Positions 28,373 to 37,797 of a stretch of 64,000 nucleotides of DNA are shown here, piece after piece (positions within the stretch are counted from its first letter, which is position 1; every line of letters starts with the position of its first letter). Location: contig CAUJNA010001247.1 of assembly GCA_963377175.1 (NCBI GenBank), positions 339,606-403,605 on the forward strand, in the 5' to 3' direction. The position numbers and the translations under genes are program-made. Origin of the DNA: Effrenium voratum. Lineage: Eukaryota > Sar > Dinophyceae > Suessiales > Symbiodiniaceae. Under the pieces are notes generated by a model. That model had not been told where the DNA came from. It did not search any database and saw only the letters and a list, made by a program, of their open reading frames with translations.

Positions 28373-29302
28373 TGTGCGTCCGCACTTTGTTATTGGACAG
28401 AACTGCGAGGACTGCACTTCGGAGACTCCAACTTGCCCACGCCTCGTAGTCTATGCTCTCCATTGCCGCAGCACCAACCTGGTTGATTGACGAAGGGGGC
28501 AAACTCACACTCGTGGCACCAACAGGCCCGTGCTCGCCCCTCTGCCACGTGCACCTGGCAAGGCGGTCGCAAGCATGGCCCATCCTCTCAGGGCGGTTCT
28601 TGCCTGCACCATCCAGGCACGGAGCTCCCTCCAAGCAAGCTGCCTCAAAGCAAGCACCGACTCGCGCGAACGAACATGCCGCGGAAGCTTGGTGCCATGC
28701 ACCGAAGCCAAAGCAACAGCAACTGCCCGACAAAACGAGGTAAGAAGCTCACGCCATGTCTGTCACAGCCTCCAAGTCAGCCTGGCGCAAACCCGCAGCG
28801 GTTGAGCTCAGCAACGCCTGCTCATCGCAAGGGACTTCTGGGGTGGGGGGGTGACAAAGCGTGCCCAACGCTTGAAACGCGCTTCTGATGTGCTCATGCA
28901 GCACCTTGGACTCCACGGCTTCGAGGATGAGCCAAGTGTTTGACCTTCAGCTGACAAATATGGAACATCTTCTCAGAATCTGCTGTCAAAAGCATTGACT
29001 CAGGCCGAAGCATCAAGTCTGTATGCAAAGTCAAGGCATTCCCCCAGTTCGGGGTTGTAAACCTTGGAACTGGAAAACTCCTAGCCAAGCCGATGATCCT
29101 GTGAAAGCTCCGAAGCGAGAAACTCTCGCCGATGGGAAGCAAAGCTCGGGGGGCTTTGAATTGAGGCGCACACTCCACGTGAGTGCCCTGTCTGCGTTTA
29201 TGAGGATTCATTGCCTGCATTCGCAAAATTTCGCAATTGCGTGAATCGCATCATGCTCGGAAGCGTTGCGCGGCTTGTGAGAACTCTGAAATCGATTTGG
29301 CC
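28373..29302. other. Spacer
   Basis: Several frames of ~100 codons on both strands (28329-28888), none with a recognisable domain. A long overlap of open frames without codon-like bias suggests GC-rich non-coding DNA. Confidence 0.3.
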
Positions 29303-29393
29303 GCGGTTCAAACATAGGCAACAAAATTGGAACCCTGGTATATGGAACCAAGGACTAAACCCTGTGGACTTAGCTTCAACCCATACCCGTTCC
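29303..29393. mobile_element. Partial MITE-like element, family B
   Basis: CAAACATAGGCAACAAAATT, GGAACCCTGGTATATGGAAC and GGACTAAACCCTGTGG, ending TTCAACCCATACCC. Family B order but eroded ends. Confidence 0.4.
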
Positions 29394-29482
29394 CCAGCCT
29401 GCATAGAGATCAAGATGCGCACCCAGCCGGACCAGAGCTGCCCCCGGAGCGGGGTGCAAATGATCTCGCGCCTATGTGCAAT

Positions 29483-29601
29483 TGGCCATGGGTCAAAACC
29501 CCGTACCCCCAGTGAACATCCCAATCCCCACTAAAATAGGTTCTAGAATTCGTGGTGCACCTACCCCAACATGGTACCATTGGTTTTGACAACCACAGCC
29601 A
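29483..29601. mobile_element. MITE-like element, family A
   Basis: TGGCCATGGGTCAAAACCCC at the left, TTTTGACAACCACAGCCA at the right, with the family core in between (CAGTGAACATCCCAATCCCC, GGTGCACCTACCCC, GGTACCATTGG). Confidence 0.75.
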
Positions 29602-30599
29602 AATGATCTCGCTGTGCCCCCGCATCTAGAGCATTCCATTCCAGGGCTCCAGCGCAACTTTCGCATGGTCCAAGACATAGAGAAGATCCATGGAGCACCT
29701 GGCCGCTCAGGTGTCAAGGAAAGACTGCATGATAGCAATATGTCTTGCTTTTTGTTGTTCTGTGTTTAATGCATGTGCTCCAGAATTGGATTCCCTCTTG
29801 GCCACTCGCGTCAGTTACCTCTCTTTGCCGGAGCTGTTTCGGAAGGTCAGGGACCCGGCTGGATGATCTCGTGATCTCGGAAGACGTTGGACTCGTGGTT
29901 GAAGACCGGTGGGACTTCCTTCAACAGCCTCAAGGCTCGGGTGCCAGGCGCAGAGCCCAGTGCTCGATATTTTTCAGGTCGTCACGTGGGACGAAGCAGG
30001 TCCCAAAGGCAGTCCAGCCTCGAAAAACTTGGCACTGGCACATGGAGCTTTTCTGCAATCTGAGACTTTTGATCAAAAGGTCCTTTGGGATGACCATTGG
30101 TTGGAAAACCACAAAAATGATAATACGTCTCACTAAATGGGAAAAGTTACCCATGGTCATTTGGAGGCCAGGAATATTGAACCCCCAAGTGCTTGGCAAA
30201 GTCTTCAACAAGTTCTTATCCTGGACCAGCTCCAGAGTGACATCCTGCGCTGATCAGGTCGCGCTTCCCCTGCAACCCGCAAGTCCGTTCTCCTGGCGAG
30301 TGAAAATCTGGCACGTGAAGTCGCCGAGCTCGTTGGTTTCTTGGTTGCCTTCCTGGTTGCTCGACGGACGGGGCATGTGCGCAAAGAGGCACTGGGCGCC
30401 GACTCTGTTACGCACCAGCTCTTGGTACAGGTCGGTAAACACCTAAACAGGTCATGAGCAGCGCCCAAAAACCCCATTGGCCGTGTGGAGTGGGTGGTTA
30501 CTACTGATTCAATGCCTGGTTTCATCGGGACTATGTGGCGGTCTATACAAAGCCTCATTGCACCGGCATAGACCCCGGATAGCGAAAAACCAGGCCGAT
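29602..30599. other. Spacer; unsupported plus-strand ORF
   Basis: A 233-codon plus-strand frame (29745-30446) has no recognised domain and passes through an element-like stretch near 30085-30190, so I do not call it a gene. Confidence 0.3.
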
Positions 30600-31370
30600 G
30601 ATTGCACACCAGCACCTCTAACAGCACCCCCGAACCCAAACTGCATACCCCCTAGCATGCCGTCAATCTCGCACAAATGCTCGTGTGCCGTCACCAAACA
30701 CGCGCACGCGCCCGTCACCAACAACCCCCGCCCCTGAAACAGCACCTGCACCAGCACCCAAGCTCCTGCGCCGTCAATTTTGCAAACGTGCACCCGCACC
30801 GTCACCAGGACCTCAAACAGCGCCCCAAACAGCACCAGCAAGCACCACAAACCACACGCCCCTGTACACCAGCATAGCCCCCAGATAACCGCACCTGCAC
30901 CCCAGCGTCCCCCTCGCCTGCCGTCCGATCTCGCACTAGCCCGTGCCTGTGCCATCACCAGCATCCAACACCCCACGGTAGAGCACCCCAAGAAGCGCCC
31001 GAGCAGTCCTGCTTTGCGGCAGCGTCACCACCCTTCAGCAGCGCTTGCATCAGCAAACCCAAACTTCATGCCTGCCAATCTCGCACAAATGCGCCGTCAC
31101 CGTCACCAGCACCTCCAACAGCATCCCAAACACCCCGCAAAGCAGCACCTGCCAAACTGCATGGCCCCCTCGCGTCACTGGCACCTCAAACAGCAACACA
31201 AGCAACGCAAAACAGCACCTGCACCAGCACCCCAGACTGCATGCCCCTAGCACCCTGCTGTCAATCTCGCAAAAATGCGCCCGCACTGTCCCCATCACCC
31301 AAAACAGCACATGCACCAGCACCCCAAACGGCATGCCCCCTAGCACCCAGCCGTCAATCTCGCACATCAC
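30600..31370 (+). repeat. Degenerate minisatellite, CACCAGCACCCC / GTCAATCTCGCACAAATGC
   Basis: About seven diverged units with the order CAGCACCTGCACCAGCACCC, then CTAGCACCCTGCCGTCAA, then TCTCGCACAAATGC, then CCGTCACC, spaced about 90-130 bp. Open in several frames with Ala/Pro/Thr/His-rich peptides, which I attribute to the repeat. Confidence 0.65.
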
Positions 31371-32219
31371 TTTCTCCTCTGTATTAGAAGTTAGAACCCC
31401 TATAGCTTTCAGCTATCTGGGGAATGACCCTAAAAGGGTGCCTTTTCTTGCGGGTACTCTTGTTGGGGTTGTTAAAGGGAAACCACAAGTAAGACCGCCA
31501 TTCTGGGGGTCCAAGTCCATTTTGGCACACACCCGAAGATTAGATTCCGGCCTGGCCGAAGCGATACTTGAAGTTCAAGTCAAGCATCAGGTCCACCATG
31601 AGGTTGGTCCTTTGTCAAGCACCGCCAAGGCTCACGACTTTCAATAGACAAAAACAAGTCTTTAATGGGCGGACAAACACACCGCTGGCTGGTAATGCTG
31701 AGCAAAATGGACAACATGGGCCAACCAGTTTGGGAGCCACTTGCCATTCCATCCATAGCTTGAGGCTGCTCTCGCATCAGACTTTTGTCTAATTGACAAG
31801 TCCTGCTTGGCCAACTAACTTTAGCGCAAGCCGAGAGAGCAAGCGTGAATTGGTGTCACCCTCGCACGTGCCCAAGCTGCCAATGCCCTGCCAAACCAAA
31901 GGAACAGGCTTTGCTGCACACCAACTGCCGAGGCAAAGCCCTCAGGGTCTCTCAGTGAACTTGAGGTCTCCGTCTTGCCTTCGACCAGCGCCTCGACCCC
32001 CGTCTTGCCTTCGCCGCCGCTTCGGTCTTCCCGCGAACGCCAAACGAATATGGCGGAGAGGAAAACAAATGGCGGAGAGGAGGGAGGCGAGGATTGTTCC
32101 AAACAGCCAAAGCCGAAGCCTGCGAAGCCTAGAACGAATTGAAAAGAAGATGTGTCAGGTCTGCTTTCGGCGGGTCTCCTCTGACTCAAGACTGAGGATG
32201 CAAGTATGCAGCTCATAAC
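31371..32219. other. 3' flank of the PPR gene
   Basis: No gene is supported. A minus-strand frame of 131 codons (31821-32216) begins just past the PPR stop and lacks any domain; it may be untranslated region. Confidence 0.3.
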
Positions 32220-33716
32220 TCATGACTCCCTGCACATCCTTTCACAGGAGCTGATGACAGCGTTGAAGCTGATGTCATCTGGGGTGATATCCTCCAAGCA
32301 CATCTCCTCCAACAAAAATAAGGCCATCTGCCACTGGGAGCTCTTTTCGCAGGAGCTGATGACAGCACTGTAGCTGATCACGTCCGCGCCGACCTGCGTC
32401 TCGTACATCTCTCGCAGCATCAGCGCTGCGATCTGCCACTGCGCGCCCCTCTCAGCGGAAGTGATGCCCGCGTTGTAAGCGATAACGTCAGGAGGAAGTT
32501 GTTCAGCATGCATTTCGCCCAAGAGGCCCAAGGCCAGCTGCCACTCAGATCCCTTTGCACAGGAGCTGATCAAAGCGCTGTATGAAACCACGTCTGGGTC
32601 AATGCGATTGCGCCATGACTCTTCCAGCAAGTGACAAGCAAGCACCCAAAGTGAGACCCTCTCACAACAGCTGATGCAGGCATTAAAGCTGATGACATCT
32701 AAAATACATTGGCCATGGCTCTTTGCTTCCTCCAAAAAGTGCAGAGCCAGTTGCCACTGCAAACCCTTCTCGCAGCTGCCGATCATTGCATTGTAGGTGA
32801 TGATGTTCGGGCGGACATCGGAATCTTGCATTTCTGCTAGCAAGTGCACAGCTCGCTGCCACTCTGCAGCCCTCTGACAGCAGTTCACGGCTGCACCGAA
32901 GCTGATGACGTTTGGCCTCTTGCGACGCGCCTGCATCTCCCCCAACAGCTGCATGGCCAGCCGCCCGTCGCCCGAGCCGATCGCCGCGTTGTAGCTCACC
33001 ACCTCGTCCATGCGAAGCGTCTGCATCTCTGCCAGCAAGTGCACAGCCAGCTGCCACTGACCCCTGCAAGAGCTGATGCTTGTGTTGTAGCTGATCACAT
33101 CTCTCATCTCATGAACCTCCAACAGATGCAATACCATGAGCCATTCGGAAGCCGCCTCACAGGAGCTCAAAGCAGCGTTGAAGCTGACGACATCGGGCAT
33201 CCCTCTCTGGCCAAGCTCTAGAAGCAACTGCAAAGCCGTGGGCCACGTGCAAGAACTGAGTGCAGCATTGAAGCTAAAGATGTCTGGACTGAGGTAGTCT
33301 CCTGGCAACCCGAGAAAGCCAACAGCCAGCTGCCACTGTAGCGCCTTCTGGAATGAGCTGATTAAAGCACTGGCGCTGATTACATCTAGCAGGATACGCC
33401 TGTGTCGAGCGTTTGCCAAGACCTGCATGGCAAGTTTCCACTTCCGCCCTTTCTCGCAGGAACTCAGTGCAGCATTGCAGCTGACGACGTTACAACCTGG
33501 CTTCAGATTCAAGGCCAGCTCCCACTGAAAGCCCAATCCACAAGAGCTGATGGAGGCACTGAGACTGTGGACCGACGCAGAGACCCGGAGATGCACCATG
33601 CTTTTGAAAGTCTGTACTGCCTCTTGCCACTGTCTGGACTTGCCAAACCTCGCAATCGCCGCAGTGAAGTCCCGCTCTTGCAAAGGCCGACTGCCTGACA
33701 AGGCCTTCTCTTGCAT
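32220..33716 (-). CDS. Pentatricopeptide repeat (PPR) protein
   Basis: 498 codons, ATG at 33716 with an in-frame stop four codons upstream. From residue ~17 it is built of 14 helical repeats plus a truncated one, mostly 31-35 residues, each with a VISYNAAISSCEKG-type helix A and a WQLALHLLEEM-type helix B. Several repeats are shortened (around residues 60, 160, 215 and 240). PPR proteins bind organellar RNA in a base-by-base code and direct processing, editing or translation in plastids and mitochondria. The SSCEKG...WQLAL pattern is the form I associate with dinoflagellate PPRs. No DYW, SMR or nuclease domain follows. The last repeat stops after SSCERMCRES, so either the protein is naturally repeat-only or a 3' exon is missing. 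No clear transit peptide is visible. Confidence 0.85.
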   Translation of the reverse strand: MQEKALSGSRPLQERDFTAAIARFGKSRQWQEAVQTFKSMVHLRVSASVHSLSASISSCGLGFQWELALNLKPGCNVVSCNAALSSCEKGRKWKLAMQVLANARHRRILLDVISASALISSFQKALQWQLAVGFLGLPGDYLSPDIFSFNAALSSCTWPTALQLLLELGQRGMPDVVSFNAALSSCEAASEWLMVLHLLEVHEMRDVISYNTSISSCRGQWQLAVHLLAEMQTLRMDEVVSYNAAIGSGDGRLAMQLLGEMQARRKRPNVISFGAAVNCCQRAAEWQRAVHLLAEMQDSDVRPNIITYNAMIGSCEKGLQWQLALHFLEEAKSHGQCILDVISFNACISCCERVSLWVLACHLLEESWRNRIDPDVVSYSALISSCAKGSEWQLALGLLGEMHAEQLPPDVIAYNAGITSAERGAQWQIAALMLREMYETQVGADVISYSAVISSCEKSSQWQMALFLLEEMCLEDITPDDISFNAVISSCERMCRES

Positions 33717-34435
33717 CGCCCCTCAAATCTCCGGCAAGAGCCTTCATGGACCTCTCAAGGAACCACTTAGTGCATTCCATTTGGAGTGATTGAAAAAAAA
33801 AGACCTGCCTTCTCTTTGAGCCCGCTTGCCGGCATCTCCGCCCCACTCGAGCCGCTTGCGCCGAGCGCCGGGGCGCCGAGCTCCAGCTTCCGCGCCGAAG
33901 GCTCCATCAAGTGCGAGTGCCTGCGACTGGGAGCGAGTTGGAAGTCTCGGGAGTGAGGATCTTGGTCAAAACTGGGTATCTCAAGGGATGGGTTCAGGAA
34001 GTGGCGTCACAGCAAAGCGGGAAAGAACGCAGTCCACGGTGTACTGAAGGTCCCAAGCAGGAGCATCGCACCATGGAAACTCCCGTGCTCGTCTCTGTGA
34101 AGCAACGCGGTGGCAACGCGGTGGCAACGCGGTCGGGGGGGAAGCCCGGGCCTCAACAAAACCTCGACCGCATTCTGGCCCTGGCCAAGCGATGTCGAGG
34201 CTGGGCTCAGGTGGCTTGATTCAAACGATGGTGAACAGGACGCGCAAAGAAACCTGGCCGGGCGTGCGTGGCCAATGACCTTCTTGTCCAGGAAGACCTG
34301 GTCTTCAAGAGAATCGGAGCAAGTTGGCTGTCCGCGCACGGCACGTGCCTGACCGATGATCTTTCTGAGGCCGTCCTGAGCCCAACTCGCCCGTGTTTTT
34401 CAAAGGAAGATGTTGGCTTTGCTCAAATTGTGACA
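33717..34435. other. 5' flank of the PPR gene
   Basis: A run of A (33790-33799 on the plus strand) is just upstream of the PPR start. Frames of ~100 codons on both strands have no domain. Confidence 0.3.
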
Positions 34436-34541
34436 TGGCTGTGGCTCAAAAAGATGTACTAAAACGGCACTTTGGCACATGGAAACAATCACTAAAACCT
34501 GCGTAACCCAAAGTCTTTCATTTTGAGCCGCGCTCAGCTGG
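34436..34541. mobile_element. MITE-like element, family B
   Basis: TGGCTGTGGCTCAAAAAGAT at the left, CACTAAAACCTGCGTAACCC inside, TTTTGAGCCGCGCTCA at the right. Confidence 0.65.
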
Positions 34542-34730
34542 CGCAGAGGAAAACTCACCTTGGGGGGGGGGGTTCCTCGTGCGACGGACTTCTTTTCCGG
34601 CTGTTGGGCCCTTGGGGCGGTGCATGGAAGCCGCCGAGGCTCAGGAGCCACTCGAAGTTGGTTTCCAAGGCCTGGCGCGCGCGCGCGATCGGTCGCGGGC
34701 GGGGGCGCGGTCTCCTTCTTCAGGCCGATC

Positions 34731-34828
34731 TGGTCGTGGGTCAATTCACCGATGGAAAAATTCCGCCACCCATTTTAGTCGGGATTTTAGTGGGGATTGG
34801 GGTACGATTTGGGTTTTGACCCATAGCC
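34731..34828. mobile_element. MITE-like element, family A
   Basis: TGGTCGTGGGTCAATTCACC at the left, GCCACCCATTTTAGTCGGGA inside, TTTTGACCCATAGCC at the right; somewhat shorter than other copies. Confidence 0.6.
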
Positions 34829-35208
34829 TTCTTCGCGCAGATCGCTGATTTGAAAGGCCCACCTGCAAGTGCTTCTCGGCCACTGCCATGTCCTCTCCCA
34901 CATGGACGCGCAGCGGACTTCCACCTCACTTTACAGGGAAGGATGTATCGAGGAGAGTTTGACTGCACATCCGGCTGACAGCGGTGCTCTCAGGAGCGTG
35001 CGAAGCACCTCCCCGCTGGCATCTACCAGGGCAAGCATCCCCACCTCTTGTCAGGCAGCATTGATATCATGACCGTTTGTTGCTGATGACACGACAAGTT
35101 CTTCGCACCAAAGCATGGCGCCAAGCAAGTTCGGCCTTTTCACGCAGCTCCCAGCAAGGATCACTGAACCCCAAAGCGACCATCACCCAGCTTCCCCAGG
35201 CTCGCGCG

Positions 35209-35604
35209 TCAAAGATGGTCAGCGCGCACCTCGAGTTCCGAGCTTTGCGGTTTGCACTGCAACTCACGGCCTGCGTGCAAGCCAAGCCACCCCAGCAGGA
35301 CAGCTCCCTGCATCTTGCATACATCAAGCCCCAGCTCGGCACGCCTGAAGGCGTCAATGTCATGGAAAGATTTGCAGCACGTGCTGGCCTGCTCTGCTGA
35401 AACCGCCGGCACTGCGATATCCTGGTACGAGCCCACCAAGCAGTTGCAGTCAATGATTATTGTTCCACCTCCAATATGCAGAGGCCAAGTGTGAAAATTG
35501 TTGTTCCTGTGATTGTTTTTTTTGTGAGCGAAGAGGGTTCTCCATACCTGCCAAAGCAAAGAAAACCCAACAAACACTTGAAGTCTATGCAATGCCTTGG
35601 CCAC
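35209..35604 (-). CDS. Possible exon, unidentified
   Basis: An open frame of 131 codons with a protein-like second half (DIDAFRRAELGLDVCKMQGA, then VLLGWLGLHAGRELQCK). A plus-strand frame over the same bases (35077-35400) is also long. The two cannot be separated by eye and neither matches a known domain. Confidence 0.2.
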   Translation of the reverse strand: MAKALHRLQVFVGFSLLWQVWRTLFAHKKNNHRNNNFHTWPLHIGGGTIIIDCNCLVGSYQDIAVPAVSAEQASTCCKSFHDIDAFRRAELGLDVCKMQGAVLLGWLGLHAGRELQCKPQSSELEVRADHL

Positions 35605-35715
35605 AAGCCAGCGGATATGTCCTGCTTTGGAGCGGCCTCAAACTCGCAAACAGGAAGTTTGACAGATCGGGTGCTCTCCAAGCCAGATAGGTGGGGTCTA
35701 TTTTACCCAAAAAGT

Positions 35716-35831
35716 TGTAGTAGTCGCAGTACTCGCAGTCGCAGTCGTAGTCGTAGTCGTCGTAGTAGTAGTAGTAGTAGTAGCAGTGGCAGTAGTCGTA
35801 GTAGTAGTGGTAGTCGTAGTAGCGTGGTAGT

Positions 35832-35876
<45 letters not shown>

Positions 35877-36115
35877 CTACTAGTAGTACTAGTAGTAGTA
35901 GTAGCGGGGGAGGAGGAGGAGGCGGGAGGAGTGGTAGGAGGAATAGTAGTAGGAGTAGTAGTAGTAGTACTAGTAGTAGTAGCAGGAGGAGGAGTAGCAG
36001 TAGAGGAGGAGGAGGAGGGGGAGCAATAGTAGGCTTAGGAGTAGGAGGAGGAGTAGGAGTAGTAGTAGTAGTCGTAGTAGCAGGAGTAGCGGCAGTAGTG
36101 GCACGGCCAGCACTT
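35716..36115 (+). repeat. GTA/TAG trinucleotide array with GGA blocks
   Basis: Mostly TAG units with CGTAG, CAGTAG and GGAGGAGG substitutions; a palindromic TAGTACTACTAGTAGTACTA lies near 35870-35890. Open on both strands with Val- or Leu-rich translations, not genes. Confidence 0.9.
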
Positions 36116-36317
36116 GTGGTTTGCCCAGAACCCGCGCTGCGAGCATATGCCAGAACTGCAATAGAACAAGCAGGCTATGACCTGTCGTGCCACCGCTAGA
36201 ACGGGGTTCGAGGTCAGTACTGACCTTTGTATAGATAGTTAAACCCTAAAACCTACCATCAAGCCTCTCCGGAGGATCCTCCAGAGGGTTGTCTTGAGGC
36301 CGCGATCTGGAGCTCGA

Positions 36318-36510
36318 TTCCTTCCAAAACAGAGGCAGGGCGCACTTCCAAGCATTTTTGGTGCAAAAAAGGCTTGCTTTCTTCAAGTTTCTTGCGAAAC
36401 AGCATGTTTCCTGCAAAGGAAGCTCCTGCCAGTAGTCATATGCTTGTCTCACGGGCTGAGCAAGGTCTTCAGGCCACATTCCTTCAAAGACAGAAGCAGA
36501 GCGCACTTCG
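36318..36510. repeat. Short duplication flanking an rRNA-like 28-mer
   Basis: TTCCTTCCAAAACAGAGGCA with GGGCGCACTTCC (36319-36350) is repeated with changes as TTCCTTCAAAGACAGAAGCA with GAGCGCACTTCG (36479-36510). The rRNA-like segment lies between the two copies. Confidence 0.5.
36424..36451 (+). other. 28-nt identity to the 5' end of eukaryotic SSU rRNA
   Basis: The 28 bases match without a mismatch the universally conserved start of 18S rRNA, including the whole GTAGTCATATGCTTGTCTC word used as a universal primer site and the preceding TCCTGCCA. Bases on either side (AGC before, CGGGCTGAGC after) do not continue the rRNA sequence. It is therefore a fragment, not an rRNA gene. Confidence 0.7.
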
Positions 36511-36639
36511 AAACTCTCTTCGGGGGCCGACGCGCGCAACTGCGCAGGGCGCGGCTTTTCGATGGGTCACTATGTGTTTTTTGGGACTACCCTAGGCTCA
36601 GCCAGAAGTTAGAAGGTGACAAGTGAAGCTTTCCACACC

Positions 36640-36915
36640 ATAAAGTGAGGGTTTGAGTTTGAGGGCAAGAAAACCCTAAACCTGAAAACCTGAACCGTTA
36701 CTGAGGGCAAGTGAAACCCAAAACTAAAACCCAAGCAGGGGGGGTTGAGGGCAAGTTGAACCTTAAACCTGAGCCCTGAATTAGGGCAAGTGAAACCCAA
36801 AACCTGAACCCTAAAGTGAGGGTTTGGGGGCAAGTTAAACCTCAAACTAAACCGCAAACGGGGGGGGCTTGAGGGCAAGTTAAACCTTAAACCTGAACCC
36901 TAAATGGTGCAAGTT
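36640..36915 (-). repeat. Degenerate telomere-like CCCTAAA tract
   Basis: About five diverged ~55-bp units: GAAACCCAAAACCTGAACCC, then TAAAGTGAGGGTTTG, then AGGGCAAGTTAAACC. The CCCTAAA word is the complement of TTTAGGG. Confidence 0.6.
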
Positions 36916-36976
36916 AAGCCTAAGGCTTGCCAGACAGAGGCCGGAAAGTGGTTCTGGGCGAACCACACGTGCTGCG

Positions 36977-37193
36977 GGTAGTAGTAGTAGTAGTAGGAGG
37001 AGTAGTAGTAGTAGCAGTAGTAGTCGTAGTAGTAGTAATAGTAGTACCACTACTTAGTAGTAGGAGGAGTAGTAGTAGTAGTAGCAGTAGTAGTAGTAGT
37101 ACTAGTAGTAGTAGTCGTCGTAGTAGTAGTAGTAGTGTAGTTGTAGTAGTAGTAGTAGTAGTAGTAGTAGTAATAGTCGCAGTAGTAGTAGTC

Positions 37194-37224
<31 letters not shown>

Positions 37225-37790
37225 AAGTAGTAGTAGCAGTAGTAGTAGCAGTAGTAGCCGTTGTGTTAGTAGTAGTAGAAGCAGAAGTAGTAGTAGTAGT
37301 AGTAGCAGCAGTAGTAGTAGTAGTCGTAGTAGTCGTAGTAGTAGTCGTCGTAGTAGTAGTAATAGTAGTACCACTACTTAGTAGTAGGAGGAGGAGGAGT
37401 AGTAGTAGTAGCAGTAGTAGTCGTAGTAGTAATAGTAGTACCACTACTTAATAGTAGGAGGAGTAGTAGTAGTAGTAGTAGCAGTAGTAGTAGTAGTAGT
37501 ACTAGTAGTAGTAGTCGTCGTAGTAGTAGTAGTACTGTAGTTGTAGTAGTAGTAGTAGTAGTAATAGTCGCAGTAGTAGTAGTCGCAGCAGCAGCAGTAG
37601 TAGTAGTAGTAGAAGTAGTAGTAGCAGTAGTAGTAGCAGTAGTAGCCGTTGTGTTAGTAGTAGTAGAAGCAGAAGTAGTAGTAGTAGTAGTAGTAGCAGC
37701 AGTAGTAGTAGTAGTCGTAGTAGTCGTAGTAGTAGTAGTACCACTACTTAGTAGTAGGAGGAGGAGGAGGAGGAGGAGGAGGAGTAGTAG
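36977..37790 (+). repeat. GTA/TAG trinucleotide array with internal duplication
   Basis: About 800 bp of TAG-type units. A ~300-bp block (37076-37385) recurs nearly unchanged at 37470-37750, sharing rare landmarks such as TAGCCGTTGTGTTAGTAG and ACCACTACTTAGTAGTAGG, and differing mainly in unit number. The array ends seven bases before the dUTPase stop codon, so it would lie in or next to that gene's 3' untranslated region. Confidence 0.9.
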
Positions 37791-37797
37791 AGTTACC

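Noticed and set aside
29745..30446. 233-codon plus-strand open frame
   Set aside because: No domain, crosses an element-like segment, and has no support from composition.
36424..36451. rRNA gene
   Set aside because: Only 28 nt match; the flanks are unrelated to SSU rRNA.
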